From Aliivibrio sp. S4MY1 (GTDB lineage Bacteria > Pseudomonadota > Gammaproteobacteria > Enterobacterales > Vibrionaceae): a stretch of 64,000 bases of DNA. Below the pieces are notes generated by a model, which did not search any database, had not been told where the DNA came from, and saw only the letters and a list, made by a program, of their open reading frames with translations. The position numbers and the translations under genes are program-made. The stretch lies in assembly GCF_028765545.1 (NCBI RefSeq), contig NZ_JARACP010000001.1, positions 310,001 to 374,000 of the forward strand. The letters run 5' to 3'. Positions 1-9,700 of this stretch are shown in pieces. How positions within the stretch are numbered: the first letter of the stretch is position 1; each line of letters opens with the position of its first letter.

Positions 1-36
1 AGTAATGAACTCAAAAAAATCAGATTAGGTGAATAG
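1..36 (+). CDS. ccmA: CcmA C-terminal end (partial)
   Basis: An open frame enters from the left edge and ends with TAG at 34-36, directly abutting the ccmB ATG. The eleven visible codons read SNELKKIRLGE. By position in the ccm operon this is the tail of the ATPase subunit of the CcmAB transporter needed for haem release from CcmE. Only the tail is visible, so identity rests on gene order. Confidence 0.7.
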   Translation, partial: SNELKKIRLGE

Positions 37-705
37 ATGTTTGCTTCAATGACAACAATTATTCGACGTGAGTTATTAATCGCCTTTCGTCGTAAAGCGG
101 ATATTCTTAACCCTTTGTGGTTTTTTATTATCGTAATTACCTTATTCCCACTTAGTATTGGTCCTGAGCCAGTACTTCTAGCGCGTATTGCAGCAGGTAT
201 TGTGTGGGTAGCCGCTTTATTATCGGCATTACTTTCTTTAGAGCGATTGTTTCGAGACGATTTTTCAGATGGTTCATTAGAGCAGATGATGTTAATGCCA
301 ACCCCTTTGTCGGTATTAGTTTTAGCTAAAGTCTTTGCTCACTGGATACTGACAGGTCTACCGTTAATCATTATTAGTCCATTGCTTGCCATATTGCTGT
401 CTTTGGATTTTAATTCGTGGCTGGCTATCGTATTAACATTATTGCTCGGGACACCAACGTTAAGTTTTCTTGGTGCTGTTGGAGTGGCGTTAACCGTTGG
501 ACTACAAAAGGGTGGTGTTTTACTTAGCTTATTGATTCTACCTTTATATATCCCGGTTCTAATTTTTGCGACATCAGCAATTGATGCTGCTGGTCTCGGT
601 ATGGCTTATAATGGCCAACTAGCAATTTTAGGTGCTCTTTTTATGGGCTCCGCAACATTGACTCCATTTGCCATTAGTTCGGCACTGCGAGTGAGTGTTC
701 AATAA
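37..705 (+). CDS. ccmB: CcmB, membrane subunit of the cytochrome c maturation ABC transporter
   Basis: CcmB is the inner membrane partner of CcmA. The complex uses ATP to release holo-CcmE from CcmC during periplasmic cytochrome c maturation. The 222-residue product is the family's usual length. It begins with a basic cytoplasmic stretch (IIRRELLIAFRRKADILN) followed by about six hydrophobic helices. It follows ccmA without a gap and precedes ccmC by 42 bases, as in other gammaproteobacterial ccm operons. Confidence 0.95.
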   Translation: MFASMTTIIRRELLIAFRRKADILNPLWFFIIVITLFPLSIGPEPVLLARIAAGIVWVAALLSALLSLERLFRDDFSDGSLEQMMLMPTPLSVLVLAKVFAHWILTGLPLIIISPLLAILLSLDFNSWLAIVLTLLLGTPTLSFLGAVGVALTVGLQKGGVLLSLLILPLYIPVLIFATSAIDAAGLGMAYNGQLAILGALFMGSATLTPFAISSALRVSVQ

Positions 706-747
706 ATCATAATTATAATTTTATATTTGAGTAAGTGAGATAAACCA

Positions 748-1500
748 ATGTGGAAATGGCTTCATCCTTACGCTAAACCAGAGAAAGCGTATCAATTAAG
801 TACCACGCTATTGCCGTGGTTTGCGGTGATTTCAATTATCAGTTTAACGGTAGGTACCATTTGGGGACTGGCGTTTGCTCCTTCTGATTATCAGCAGGGT
901 GATAGTTTTAGAATTATCTACATACATGTTCCTTCGGCCATTCTGTCAATGGGTGCTTATATGTCGATGGCAATTGCGGCATTTATTGGTCTCGTTTGGC
1001 AGTTGAAACTGTCAGATATGGCAGCAGCGGCAATGGCACCGATTGGTGCTGTATTCACGTTCATTGCTTTGCTTACCGGTGCCGTTTGGGGTAAACCAAT
1101 GTGGGGTGCATGGTGGGTATGGGATGCACGTTTAACGTCTGAGCTTATTCTTCTTTTCTTATACCTAGGTGTAATGGCGCTATATAACGCCTTTGATGAT
1201 CAACGTACAGCCGCTCGTGCTGCCGGTATTCTGGCGATTGTTGGGGTGATTAACCTGCCAATTATTCACTTCTCAGTAGAGTGGTGGAATACCCTTCATC
1301 AAGGTGCAAGTATAACTAAATTTGATAAACCTTCGATTTCGTCTGATATGTTGTGGCCTTTATTATTAAATATCATTGGCTTTGCAACTTTCTTTGGTTC
1401 TGTGACTCTTATTCGTTTTAGGAATGAAATTTTAGCAAAAGAGAGTCACCGTCCTTGGGTTAGAGCGCTAGTAGAACCAAAATCTACCGCGTCTAAATAA
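748..1500 (+). CDS. ccmC: CcmC, haem-handling protein for CcmE
   Basis: CcmC is a six-helix inner membrane protein that presents haem to the chaperone CcmE at the periplasmic face. The tryptophan-rich signature of haem-handling proteins (WGAWWVWDARLTSE) lies near residues 119-132. The flanking axial histidines are in IYIHVPSA (about 60) and NTLHQGAS (about 184). Length 250 matches the family. It is the second complete gene of the ccm operon, 21 bases ahead of ccmD. Confidence 0.96.
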   Translation: MWKWLHPYAKPEKAYQLSTTLLPWFAVISIISLTVGTIWGLAFAPSDYQQGDSFRIIYIHVPSAILSMGAYMSMAIAAFIGLVWQLKLSDMAAAAMAPIGAVFTFIALLTGAVWGKPMWGAWWVWDARLTSELILLFLYLGVMALYNAFDDQRTAARAAGILAIVGVINLPIIHFSVEWWNTLHQGASITKFDKPSISSDMLWPLLLNIIGFATFFGSVTLIRFRNEILAKESHRPWVRALVEPKSTASK

Positions 1501-1521
1501 CGAGAGAAGGGAATTATTGTT

Positions 1522-1728
1522 ATGCATTTTGAAACTTTCAGTGATTTTTTAGCCATGGGCGGTTATGCCGTTTATGTATGGGGTGCCTTTGGTGCCACTT
1601 TTCTCTCCTTATTTTGGATTTTATTCTCTAGCTTAGGCAAGCGTCGTCAATTGCTAAAAGAGATTGAACAAAAAATGGCACGAGAAGAACGAATTAAAAA
1701 AGCAAAAACTATGGAGAACACACTATGA
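1522..1728 (+). CDS. ccmD: CcmD, small haem exporter subunit
   Basis: A 68-residue protein with one membrane helix (about residues 17-36) followed by a strongly basic and charged tail ([23 protein letters not shown]). This is the classic CcmD layout. CcmD stabilises the CcmC-CcmE complex and helps release holo-CcmE. Its stop overlaps the ccmE start (ATGA-type overlap, 4 bases), indicating translational coupling. Confidence 0.9.
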   Translation: MHFETFSDFLAMGGYAVYVWGAFGATFLSLFWILFSSLGKRRQLLKEIEQKMAREERIKKAKTMENTL

Positions 1729-2210
1729 ATCCAAGACGTAAAAAGCGCCTAGGATTGATCCTTGCTCTATTCTTTGGGGTTAGTGCAACCGTTGGTTTAA
1801 TGATTTACGCATTAAATCAAAATATGGATTTATTCTATACACCAACTGAACTGGTTAATGGTAAACCTGATGGAACAAAACCAGAGGTTGGTCAGCGTCT
1901 TCGTATCGGTGGTATGGTTGTCGCAGGATCAGTAAAACGTGACAGTGATTCATTAGAAGTGTCATTCAAGGTTGCTGATATTGGCCCTGAAGTGACCGTT
2001 ACTTATAATGGTATTCTTCCGGATTTATTCCGTGAAGGCCAAGGTATTGTTGCACAAGGTGTTCTTGTAGATGCAACAACGATTAAGGCTCACGAAGTAT
2101 TGGCAAAACATGATGAAGAGTACATGCCACCTGAAGTTGCAGAAGCAATGAAGAAAACGCATGAACCACTTCAATACACAGAACAACAAAAACAAGGAAC
2201 AGGTCAATGA
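1725..2210 (+). CDS. ccmE: CcmE, periplasmic haem chaperone
   Basis: CcmE carries haem covalently on a histidine and hands it to the CcmFH ligase. The protein has an N-terminal membrane anchor (residues 9-30), a beta-barrel OB-like body, and the diagnostic haem-binding motif [12 protein letters not shown] with His129 and Tyr133. Length 161 is typical. It overlaps both ccmD and ccmF by 4 bases. Confidence 0.97.
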   Translation: MNPRRKKRLGLILALFFGVSATVGLMIYALNQNMDLFYTPTELVNGKPDGTKPEVGQRLRIGGMVVAGSVKRDSDSLEVSFKVADIGPEVTVTYNGILPDLFREGQGIVAQGVLVDATTIKAHEVLAKHDEEYMPPEVAEAMKKTHEPLQYTEQQKQGTGQ

Positions 2211-4165
2211 TCGCAGAACTCGGTCATTTTGCCTTAATTGCTTCTCTAGGGCTTTCGATCCTATTGAGTATATTACCAATATATGGTGTGAGCCGTGGTA
2301 ATAAAGCATTAATGCAAAGTGCAAGACCATTGTCATGGGGAATGTTCTTACTCCTTGGCTTATCATTTGGGATCTTAATGTGGGCCTTCTACATTAACGA
2401 TTTCACTCTGCAATATGTAGCAAGTAACTCAAACAGCTTACTTCCTTGGTATTACCGTTTAACCGCCGTTTGGGGTGCTCACGAAGGATCTTTATTGCTT
2501 TGGGTTCTTATCCAAGCTGGTTGGACCGTTGCCGTAGCAACCTTCAGTCGTGGTATGCCACAAGAGTCGATTGCACGAGTATTAGCAGTAATGGGGTGGA
2601 TTAACGTTGGTTTCCTACTTTTCATTATTCTAACGTCAAACCCATTCTTACGTACTTTGCCATTCTTCCCAATTGATGGTCGTGATTTGAACCCTCTTCT
2701 TCAAGATCCAGGTCTAATCATTCACCCACCAATGCTATACATGGGTTATGTAGGTTTCTCAGTTGCGTTCTCTTTCGCTATTGCTTCGCTAATGGCGGGT
2801 CGTTTAGATACGGCTTGGGCTCGTTGGTCTCGTCCTTGGACAATCGCAGCATGGTCATTCCTAACAGTAGGCATCTCTTTAGGTTCATGGTGGGCATATT
2901 ATGAACTTGGCTGGGGTGGCTGGTGGTTCTGGGATCCAGTAGAAAACGCATCATTCATGCCTTGGCTTGCTGGTACCGCACTAATGCACTCATTAGCGGT
3001 AACAGAGAAACGTGGCACCTTTAAAGCGTGGACAGTATTGCTGGCGATTTTAGCCTTCTCATTAAGTTTATTAGGTACATTCCTAGTACGTTCAGGCATC
3101 TTAGTATCGGTTCACGCCTTTGCTTCTGATCCTGCACGAGGCATGTTTATTCTTGGCTTCTTAGTCATGGTGATCGGTGGTTCATTACTGCTGTTCGCAC
3201 TAAAAGGCGCATCAGTACGAGTTCGTGGTAACTTCTCACTGTTCTCTCGTGAAAATGCGTTACTAGCTAACAACATTTTATTAATGACAGCCTTAGTTGT
3301 TGTTCTTGTTGGTACGTTATTGCCGTTAGTACATAAACAACTAGGCTTAGGCTCAGTATCTATTGGTGCGCCGTTCTTTGATATGTTGTTTGCGTGGTTA
3401 ATGATCCCATTTGCATTCCTATTGGGTATCGGTCCTCTGATCCGTTGGAAGCGTGATAATTTAAGTCACTTAGCAAAACGTATGGTAATCACAGGTGCGA
3501 TTACGATCCCATTAGCCGCAATATTCATGGTTATCTTTGCCGATAGATTCCAATTCATGCCATACCTTGGTTGGATGATGTCTATTTGGATTGTGATTTT
3601 ACACGGTTTTGAATTGTACGAGCGTGCAACTCATCGTCATTCATTCTCTGTAGGTATAACGAAACTGGGTCGTAGCCATTGGGCAATGATGTTCGCGCAC
3701 ATTGGTCTAGCGGTAAGTGTTATCGGTATTGCCATGGTACAAAACTACAGCATCGAAAAAGATGTTCGTTTAGCACCGGGTGAACACATTGAAATGAACG
3801 GTTACCAGTTCTACTTTGCAGGTGTTCGTGATACTGATGGTCCTAACTACGATGGCTACACTGCTGATTTTGATATTACGTTAGACGGTAAGGCGATTAA
3901 TACGCTTCATGCTGAAAAACGTTTCTATGAAACAGCAGGTTCAATGATGACAGAGGCAGCGATTGATCGTGGCTTTACTCGTGATTTATACATCGCAATG
4001 GGTGAGCGCTTAGATGATAACCGTTCATGGGCTGTTCGTATTTACTACAAACCATTTGTACGTTGGATCTGGGCTGGCTCATTATTTATGGCTCTTGGCG
4101 GTATGTTAGCGCTATCTGATAAGCGTTACCGTTTCCGTAAAACAGATAAAAAACAGGAAGCTTAA
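2207..4165 (+). CDS. ccmF: CcmF, cytochrome c haem lyase subunit
   Basis: CcmF is the large polytopic core of the holocytochrome c synthetase, which reduces haem and attaches it to apocytochromes with CcmH and CcmI. The WWD signature [12 protein letters not shown] lies near residues 233-244. The 652-residue product has many membrane helices and the conserved periplasmic haem-ligand histidine in LIIHPPMLY. The start overlaps ccmE by 4 bases, and ccmG begins 3 bases after the stop. Confidence 0.97.
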   Translation: MIAELGHFALIASLGLSILLSILPIYGVSRGNKALMQSARPLSWGMFLLLGLSFGILMWAFYINDFTLQYVASNSNSLLPWYYRLTAVWGAHEGSLLLWVLIQAGWTVAVATFSRGMPQESIARVLAVMGWINVGFLLFIILTSNPFLRTLPFFPIDGRDLNPLLQDPGLIIHPPMLYMGYVGFSVAFSFAIASLMAGRLDTAWARWSRPWTIAAWSFLTVGISLGSWWAYYELGWGGWWFWDPVENASFMPWLAGTALMHSLAVTEKRGTFKAWTVLLAILAFSLSLLGTFLVRSGILVSVHAFASDPARGMFILGFLVMVIGGSLLLFALKGASVRVRGNFSLFSRENALLANNILLMTALVVVLVGTLLPLVHKQLGLGSVSIGAPFFDMLFAWLMIPFAFLLGIGPLIRWKRDNLSHLAKRMVITGAITIPLAAIFMVIFADRFQFMPYLGWMMSIWIVILHGFELYERATHRHSFSVGITKLGRSHWAMMFAHIGLAVSVIGIAMVQNYSIEKDVRLAPGEHIEMNGYQFYFAGVRDTDGPNYDGYTADFDITLDGKAINTLHAEKRFYETAGSMMTEAAIDRGFTRDLYIAMGERLDDNRSWAVRIYYKPFVRWIWAGSLFMALGGMLALSDKRYRFRKTDKKQEA

Positions 4166-4168
4166 ATT

Positions 4169-4720
4169 ATGAATAAGAAGTTTTTATTTGCACCTCTAGC
4201 ACTGTTTTTAATTTTAGTTGCCGTGTTTGCTACTCAGTTAACACGCAACTCAAATGGAGATGACCCAACAAAGCTAGAATCAGTGTTAGTTGGTAAGCAC
4301 GTACCAGAGTTTCGTTTAGAAGATTTAGCACAAGAAGGCAAACTATACGATCAGAGTATTTTTAAAGGGGAGCCTTTATTGCTAAACGTATGGGCAACGT
4401 GGTGTCCAACGTGTTATGCCGAGCATCAGTATCTTAATACCCTTGCCATTCAAGGTGTTAAGATTATCGGTATGAACTACAAAGACGATAGAGCTGGTGC
4501 AATTCAATGGCTAACTGAGTTAGGTAACCCGTATTTAATCACTCTATTTGATGGTGATGGCATGCTGGGTATGGATTTAGGTGTGTACGGCGCACCTGAA
4601 ACCTTCCTAATCGACAGCAACGGTATCGTTCGCTATCGTCATGTTGGCGATGTAAATGATCGCAATTGGAATGAAGTATTAAAGCCAATGTATGATCAAC
4701 TGATTGCGGAGGCGAAATAA
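4169..4720 (+). CDS. ccmG: CcmG (DsbE), thiol:disulfide oxidoreductase for cytochrome c maturation
   Basis: A membrane-tethered periplasmic thioredoxin that keeps apocytochrome CXXCH cysteines, or CcmH, reduced. It has an N-terminal helix (residues 5-22) and a thioredoxin fold with the active site WATWCPTC (Cys79, Cys82). The later cis-proline region YGAPETFLID is typical of CcmG. Length 183. Stop and start share one base with ccmH. Confidence 0.96.
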   Translation: MNKKFLFAPLALFLILVAVFATQLTRNSNGDDPTKLESVLVGKHVPEFRLEDLAQEGKLYDQSIFKGEPLLLNVWATWCPTCYAEHQYLNTLAIQGVKIIGMNYKDDRAGAIQWLTELGNPYLITLFDGDGMLGMDLGVYGAPETFLIDSNGIVRYRHVGDVNDRNWNEVLKPMYDQLIAEAK

Positions 4721-5235
4721 TGACGACTCACCTACGCAAATGGGGACTTCGTAGCTTTGCAGCTATCGCATTCAGTTTTTTTGCAGTGCAAGCAAGTTAC
4801 GCAACCATTGATTTGTATAAGTTTGATTCACCAGAGCAAGAGCAGCAATTTAAAGAACTAGGTCAAACATTACGTTGCCCTAAATGTCAGAACAATAACA
4901 TTGCTGATTCAAATGCAGAGCTTGCTCAAGACATGCGCCATAAGGTGTATGAAATGACCAAAGCTGGTAAATCAGACCAAGAAATTGTCGACTATATGAT
5001 TGATCGTTACGGTAACTTTGTTACTTACGATCCGCCGCTAACTGCTGGGACATTGGTTTTATGGCTAGGTCCGCTAGGTGTGCTTGTGTTTGGCTTTGGT
5101 TTTATTGTGCTTCGTAGCCGTAAATCAAAAGTGGTAACAGAAGATAATTCAGAAGAGTGGGATAACGAACATGAAGAACGTTTGAACGCCTTATTAAATG
5201 AGAATAAAAATGACGATGGGAAGGTAAACAAATGA
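4720..5235 (+). CDS. ccmH: CcmH, apocytochrome c thiol-handling subunit
   Basis: A short CcmH/CcmL/NrfF-type protein of 171 residues. It has a signal sequence, the redox motif LRCPKCQ (Cys53 and Cys56) and a C-terminal membrane helix (about 108-128) followed by an acidic tail. It works with CcmG and CcmF at the haem ligation step. Unlike the fused E. coli CcmH, the CcmI part is encoded separately by the next gene, which overlaps by 4 bases. Confidence 0.95.
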   Translation: MTTHLRKWGLRSFAAIAFSFFAVQASYATIDLYKFDSPEQEQQFKELGQTLRCPKCQNNNIADSNAELAQDMRHKVYEMTKAGKSDQEIVDYMIDRYGNFVTYDPPLTAGTLVLWLGPLGVLVFGFGFIVLRSRKSKVVTEDNSEEWDNEHEERLNALLNENKNDDGKVNK

Positions 5236-6446
5236 TTTTGTTTTGGATTTCGACCTTAGCCCTAATTTTTGTTGGTATTGTATTTATCGTGCTTCCGTTA
5301 TGGAAAGCAAAAGCGCAAGACGATGAAGCACGCCGAGATGAATTGAACAAAGCTTTCTATAAAGATCGCTTAGCTGAACTGAAAGAAGAAGACGCCGAAG
5401 GTCTTGTGAATAACCAAGATGAGTTAATCACAGAGCTAAAGCAATCTTTGCTAGATGATATTCCCGCAACAGAGAAAGCACAACAAGACAGCTTGAATGC
5501 ACGATTATTTATCTTGCCTTCAATCATCATCTTTATTGTTATCTCGTATGGGTTATATTTTAAATTTGGTAGCTTAGATAAAGTTGAAAAGTGGCAAGAA
5601 GTAAGTGCACGCTTACCTGAGCTATCTCAACAACTAATGAATCCAGAAGGTGTTGCGCTAAGTGACGCTGAAATGGCAAACCTGACTTTGGCACTACGTA
5701 CCAAGTTGCACCATGAACCTAATGATGCAATGGGGTGGTTCTTGCTAGGTCGTATTGGTATGTCTAATCGTGATATTGATACTTCTGTGGGCGCAATGAA
5801 AAAAGCGTATGAATTAAAACCAACAGATGTTGATATTAAATTAGGCTACGCACAAGCATTAATGCTTTCAGGTGATGATGCGAAAGCAGATCAAGCCAAG
5901 CAAATGCTTAAGCAAGTACTTCGAGGTGACTCGACCAATTTACGCGCTTTATCGCTACTTGCATTCAGTTCGTTTGAACGTCAAGACTATAAAGGTGCAG
6001 TATCTGCATGGAAAGCAATGCAAATGCTGATTGGTCCTGATGACTCTCGCTATGAAATGCTGACTCGCAGTATCGAACGTGCAAAATCTAAGATAAGCCC
6101 TGAAGCGAATCTTGATAAGCAAGTGCCTATTACGATTAACCTTGGCAGTAATGTGACACTGCCATCACAAGGTGTCGTGATTGTTTCTATTCATCCTGCT
6201 GACGGTTCACCAATGCCAGTGGCAGCGGCTCGTATCCCACTAAGTCGCTTCCCACTTAGCATCATGATGTCAGATGACAATAATATGATGGAGCAGCGTA
6301 AATTGTCTGATATGCCAAACTTTATTGTTCGAGCTCGTATCGATCAAGATGGTAACGTATCAACAAAAGACGGCGACTGGTACGGTGAAAGTGCAGTAAG
6401 TACGCTAGGAAAGAACGTATCGCTTGAGATAGATAAGCAATACTAA
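5232..6446 (+). CDS. ccmI: CcmI (CycH), apocytochrome c chaperone with TPR domain
   Basis: Two membrane helices (residues 3-22 and about 93-112) frame a cytoplasmic loop. A periplasmic TPR region follows (for example GWFLLGRIGMSNRDIDTSVGAMKKAYELKP) and a C-terminal beta domain. This is the layout of CcmI, which binds apocytochrome C termini and delivers them to CcmFH. Length 404. It is the last gene of the operon and is followed by a strong terminator. Confidence 0.93.
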   Translation: MILFWISTLALIFVGIVFIVLPLWKAKAQDDEARRDELNKAFYKDRLAELKEEDAEGLVNNQDELITELKQSLLDDIPATEKAQQDSLNARLFILPSIIIFIVISYGLYFKFGSLDKVEKWQEVSARLPELSQQLMNPEGVALSDAEMANLTLALRTKLHHEPNDAMGWFLLGRIGMSNRDIDTSVGAMKKAYELKPTDVDIKLGYAQALMLSGDDAKADQAKQMLKQVLRGDSTNLRALSLLAFSSFERQDYKGAVSAWKAMQMLIGPDDSRYEMLTRSIERAKSKISPEANLDKQVPITINLGSNVTLPSQGVVIVSIHPADGSPMPVAAARIPLSRFPLSIMMSDDNNMMEQRKLSDMPNFIVRARIDQDGNVSTKDGDWYGESAVSTLGKNVSLEIDKQY

Positions 6447-6472
6447 TATCTTTTAACAAGTGGCATACTACA

Positions 6473-6508
6473 ACGGGTAGAGCATTGAGCTTCTGCCCGT
6501 TTTTTTTT
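6473..6508 (+). terminator. Rho-independent terminator of the ccm operon
   Basis: Stem ACGGG/CCCGT extended by an imperfect AGA/TCT-GC/GC part, then a run of nine T. It lies 26 bases after the ccmI stop and separates the operon from mlaA. Confidence 0.85.
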
Positions 6509-6552
6509 GAATAAACTATAATAATATTAATAAAGCTAGGCGAAGGTGTATT

Positions 6553-7338
6553 GTGCTGAAAAGAATAGGGATATCTTTTTCGTTATTGTTTTTGATTGTA
6601 GGTTGCTCTCAAACACCAGAACAAGATAATAATGAAGTAGAAACAACAGAGGTCGTAGAGGTAGAGTACGATGATTCTCATCTCGGTGATCCGTTAGAGG
6701 GATTCAACCGTGTAATGTGGGGGCTAAATTACGATATTTTAGACCCGTATTTAGTGCGTCCTGTCTCGGTTGGTTATGTTGAATACACCCCAAGCCCAAT
6801 TCGGATGGGGATAGCCAATTTTCTCGCTAACCTAGATGAGCCATCGAGCATGGTGAATAATTTAATCATGGGTAATGGCAGCGTAGCCATGGTTCACTTT
6901 AATCGATTTTGGTTAAATACAACATTAGGCTTGGTAGGCTTAATTGATATAGCCAGTGCTGCTGAGATAAATAAACCAGACAGTAAATCCTTTGGTGATG
7001 CGCTTGGTCATTATGGTGTTGGGAATGGACCGTACTTTATGCTACCGGGTTATGGTCCTTGGACATTGCGTGAAGCAGGGGACTTTGTTGATGGCTTTTA
7101 TATGCCTCTTTCTTACTTAAACTTCTGGCAAGGCCTTGGAAAATGGGGTTTAGAAGGAATGGAGTCTCGTGTTCAGTTGATCTCTCAAGAGCCTATGTTA
7201 GAAGCCTCGCCAGATCCATACGCATTAACGCGTGATGTGTATTTACAACGCCAAGACTTTAAAGCAGAAGTTGAACCAGAAGTAGACTTAGATGCAGAAG
7301 GCGATCTTGACGATTACTTAGATGAAATAGACGAATAA
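6553..7338 (+). CDS. mlaA: MlaA (VacJ), outer membrane lipoprotein of phospholipid transport
   Basis: MlaA sits in the outer membrane and removes mislocalised phospholipids for retrograde transport by the Mla system. The start is GTG with AAGG eight bases upstream. A lipoprotein signal ends in LIVGC, with Cys18 as the lipidation site. The MlaA hallmarks GDPLEGFNRVMWGLNYDILD and FGDALGHYGVGNGPYFMLPGYGP are present. The C terminus is acidic (VDLDAEGDLDDYLDEIDE). It is transcribed alone; the other mla genes are not in the window. Confidence 0.95.
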   Translation: MLKRIGISFSLLFLIVGCSQTPEQDNNEVETTEVVEVEYDDSHLGDPLEGFNRVMWGLNYDILDPYLVRPVSVGYVEYTPSPIRMGIANFLANLDEPSSMVNNLIMGNGSVAMVHFNRFWLNTTLGLVGLIDIASAAEINKPDSKSFGDALGHYGVGNGPYFMLPGYGPWTLREAGDFVDGFYMPLSYLNFWQGLGKWGLEGMESRVQLISQEPMLEASPDPYALTRDVYLQRQDFKAEVEPEVDLDAEGDLDDYLDEIDE

Positions 7339-7350
7339 TATTTAGTATTA

Positions 7351-7386
7351 TCAGAGTTCAGGATTCACTATTTTCCTGAACTCTGA
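7351..7386. terminator. Perfect 12-bp hairpin between mlaA and the DUF2238 gene
   Basis: TCAGAGTTCAGG at 7351-7362 pairs exactly with CCTGAACTCTGA at 7375-7386 around a 12-base loop containing TTTT. It overlaps the stop codon of the leftward gene and the first heptamer repeat. It may act as a bidirectional terminator, but the following T run is poor, so the role is inferred. Confidence 0.5.
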
Positions 7387-8037
7387 ACTCTGAACTCTGA
7401 ACTCTGAACTCTGAACTCTGAACTCTGAAACTAGCCATTTTTTACGCTGGATAATCATCAATAATAAAGCGCTTAATGCCCCCGCGGTATCACATAACAT
7501 ATCTTTTTGAGCATCCCAAATATCACCTTGTGATCCTAAAAACGCAATCCCTTCTTCACCACCGGCAACTGCCGCGTACCACCACTCAATAATCTCATAG
7601 CCTGCCGCAATACTCATTAATGTAAACAAACCAAACGCCATCGCGAGTGGTGCAGAGCATTTCTTGGTTTTAATTAGATATTCCGCAATAGGATAAGCAT
7701 AAAAGCCAATAGAGAAATGAGCGACGCTATCAAAGTTATTACGCTCAGACCCAATTAAATTATTAAACCAGTCAAAAGGGACATCAGCAAAGGTGTATTT
7801 TGAGCCGATAGTATGAAGAGTAAGCCAGACAAACATTAATATATAAGCGGTTTTGCTAAACTCAAAACGTGTTGCCATATAAAAAATACCAGCGAGGATT
7901 AATAATGCCGGCAATATCTCAGCAACCCAAACGGCGCGTGATATTGGGTCAAAAGCTGAGAATAAAAATACAGCACTATAAATAATCGTAAGCAGTAATA
8001 ATATAGGTTGTTGTTTAAGTGTCGTAATGAAAGTCAT
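7351..8037 (-). CDS. DUF2238 (YjdF-like) inner membrane protein with repeat-encoded tail
   Basis: A 228-residue polytopic membrane protein with about six helices. Conserved polar motifs such as FDSVAHFSIGFYAYPIAEYL, AGYEIIEWWYA and GDIWDAQKDMLCDTAGA are typical of the DUF2238/YjdF family, whose function is unknown. The last 25 residues (SEFRVQS repeated, then KIVNPEL) come from the 7-bp tandem array and do not look like part of the fold. The other two frames after the array stop within 4-7 codons, so copy changes would only swap the tail. It is convergent with mlaA. Confidence 0.8.
   Translation of the reverse strand: MTFITTLKQQPILLLLTIIYSAVFLFSAFDPISRAVWVAEILPALLILAGIFYMATRFEFSKTAYILMFVWLTLHTIGSKYTFADVPFDWFNNLIGSERNNFDSVAHFSIGFYAYPIAEYLIKTKKCSAPLAMAFGLFTLMSIAAGYEIIEWWYAAVAGGEEGIAFLGSQGDIWDAQKDMLCDTAGALSALLLMIIQRKKWLVSEFRVQSSEFRVQSSEFRKIVNPEL
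7381..7429. repeat. Seven tandem copies of a 7-bp unit (CTCTGAA)
   Basis: CTCTGAA is repeated seven times without a mismatch, with a partial copy (CTGAA) just before at 7376-7380. The array lies inside the 3' end of the leftward DUF2238 gene and is translated as SSEFRVQ repeats. Because the unit is not a multiple of three, each copy gained or lost shifts the reading frame. Confidence 0.97.
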
Positions 8038-8144
8038 GAATAAATGGCTCCAAATAATGGTGCTTAAAAACGCTATAAATTGAGTGTAGCGTGTTGATTT
8101 ATATCGGCAAGGTCTAGTTTTTGAATGTTAGATACAGCTATAAA

Positions 8145-8170
8145 TAAAAAAGGCCTCAATAATGAGGCCT
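8145..8170 (-). terminator. Terminator of fadL1
   Basis: On the minus strand an 8-bp perfect stem AGGCCTCA/TGAGGCCT with a 4-base loop is followed by six T. It lies 33 bases beyond the fadL1 stop. Confidence 0.88.
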
Positions 8171-8202
8171 AATGCAATTTCTATGTAATCAATTAGTACT
8201 GA

Positions 8203-9537
8203 TTAGAAACGGTAGTTCGCTTGAACACCTAGTAGCCATACGCTACCCGTTGTTTCGCCTTCGAATTCACCACCAAATGTTGCAGGGTCTTTAATACCCG
8301 CAGCCCCTGTTACTTCTCTATGTTCTTGCATTTTTGCATCTTTCGCAAAAATGTAAGTGAAACCAGCATCTAGCGTTAAGTTATCAGACCAAGCATAACC
8401 AGCACCGACGCTTAACCATAGACGATCCGTTTCAGGAATTGTTGTTGTTCGGTTTGCTTCATTTACCGCGGATGTATCGTAAGCAACACCTGTTCGTAAA
8501 GTTATTTTTTGATTAAGAGTATACGTACTACCTACTGCTAGGCGATAATTGTCTTCCCAGTTTTCTTGTTTGATTAGGTCATTTTCTAAACCAAGAGAAG
8601 GGATATTCGCTTCTAACTTCTCAAAGCTGCTCCAATCAGTCCAGTTAAAACTCGCATGGATAGCTACTTTATCACTTAATTGATGAAAGCTTGCTAATTC
8701 AGCGGTTGCTGGCATCGCTAAAGCCATTGAACCTGAGTAATGTTGTGTTGAATTTTGAGGGTTAAAGCCAAAGCCTTCTGCATGACCTTCTAAGTTTAAA
8801 TCAACTTGCGATTTATAAGTAAAACCGATGCGGTTAGTTTCGTTGATCTGCCAAGCCGTACCTACTTGCCAACCGAAGGCTTCATCCGTGCCTTCCATGT
8901 ATTTCAGGGTAACTCCTGGTTTTAAGTTAGGTCCAAGATTTGGCATATTATTAGTCATTGTTGCACCAAAATGCCCTTCACCCATCACATAACGAACACC
9001 ACCACCAACGCTTAATTGTGGCATCACTTGGTAAGCAACGTTTAGGTTCAGCTCTTTAGTGATAATGCTTGCTTGGTTACCGAAGTTAGTCGCCGAAAAA
9101 TCTTGGCCTAAATCGGTTTCCATGCCGTAGTTAGTACCAAGCGCTACACCTAGTGCTAATTTTTCGTTTACACGGTGGGAGACGTATAAGTTAGGAATAA
9201 AAGCATCGTGTGCAAAGTCTTTCGATGAAGTATGTTTTTTTCCGAATGGTGCTAATGATGTTGAACCATCAACATACCCATTTACATCAACGTTAGGATC
9301 AACATAAATACCACCCACCGAAATCTGCGTACCTTCTAGGTAAGTTAGCATTGCCATGTTACGCCATTGTGCATCAGCACCGTCAGCCATTGCTGCTTCA
9401 CCTGCGTATGCACGACCAAGACCAGTCGCTGAATACTCTGCCAATTGGAAGCCTGCTGCTATAGAAGTTGTGCTTGTTACTGAGCCTAATAGACCAAGTG
9501 CAATAGCAAGAGATAGGCGGTTTTTATTATTGTTCAT
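8203..9537 (-). CDS. fadL: FadL-type long-chain fatty acid outer membrane channel (copy 1)
   Basis: FadL proteins are 14-strand barrels that bring exogenous long-chain fatty acids across the outer membrane. The mature start GFQLAEYSATGLGRAYAGEAAMAD is the family's N-terminal hatch signature, and the protein ends in an aromatic residue (ANYRF). I place the start at ATG 9537 (MNNNKNRLSL), preceded by GGAAAA at seven bases, giving a signal peptide and 444 residues. Longer frames lack a binding site. A FadR-like site lies 164 bases upstream. A second paralogue follows immediately upstream on the same strand. Confidence 0.93.
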   Translation of the reverse strand: MNNNKNRLSLAIALGLLGSVTSTTSIAAGFQLAEYSATGLGRAYAGEAAMADGADAQWRNMAMLTYLEGTQISVGGIYVDPNVDVNGYVDGSTSLAPFGKKHTSSKDFAHDAFIPNLYVSHRVNEKLALGVALGTNYGMETDLGQDFSATNFGNQASIITKELNLNVAYQVMPQLSVGGGVRYVMGEGHFGATMTNNMPNLGPNLKPGVTLKYMEGTDEAFGWQVGTAWQINETNRIGFTYKSQVDLNLEGHAEGFGFNPQNSTQHYSGSMALAMPATAELASFHQLSDKVAIHASFNWTDWSSFEKLEANIPSLGLENDLIKQENWEDNYRLAVGSTYTLNQKITLRTGVAYDTSAVNEANRTTTIPETDRLWLSVGAGYAWSDNLTLDAGFTYIFAKDAKMQEHREVTGAAGIKDPATFGGEFEGETTGSVWLLGVQANYRF

Positions 9538-9700
9538 TGATTTTTCCATATTGGTACAAGTGTACGCTGAATTTCGTGGTAATAAGTTGATGTGGATAAT
9601 ACGTTCTAGAGTAAAAACTTCAAACAAAAAATTGATTTATTCGAGTTTTAAGTACTTTTTTCTGTAGAAAACTTCAAATTTATCTGAATTTTCTGTATTT

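Noticed and set aside
2025-2366. 113-codon leftward frame
   Set aside because: Antisense shadow of the ccmE/ccmF junction, both of which are certain genes.
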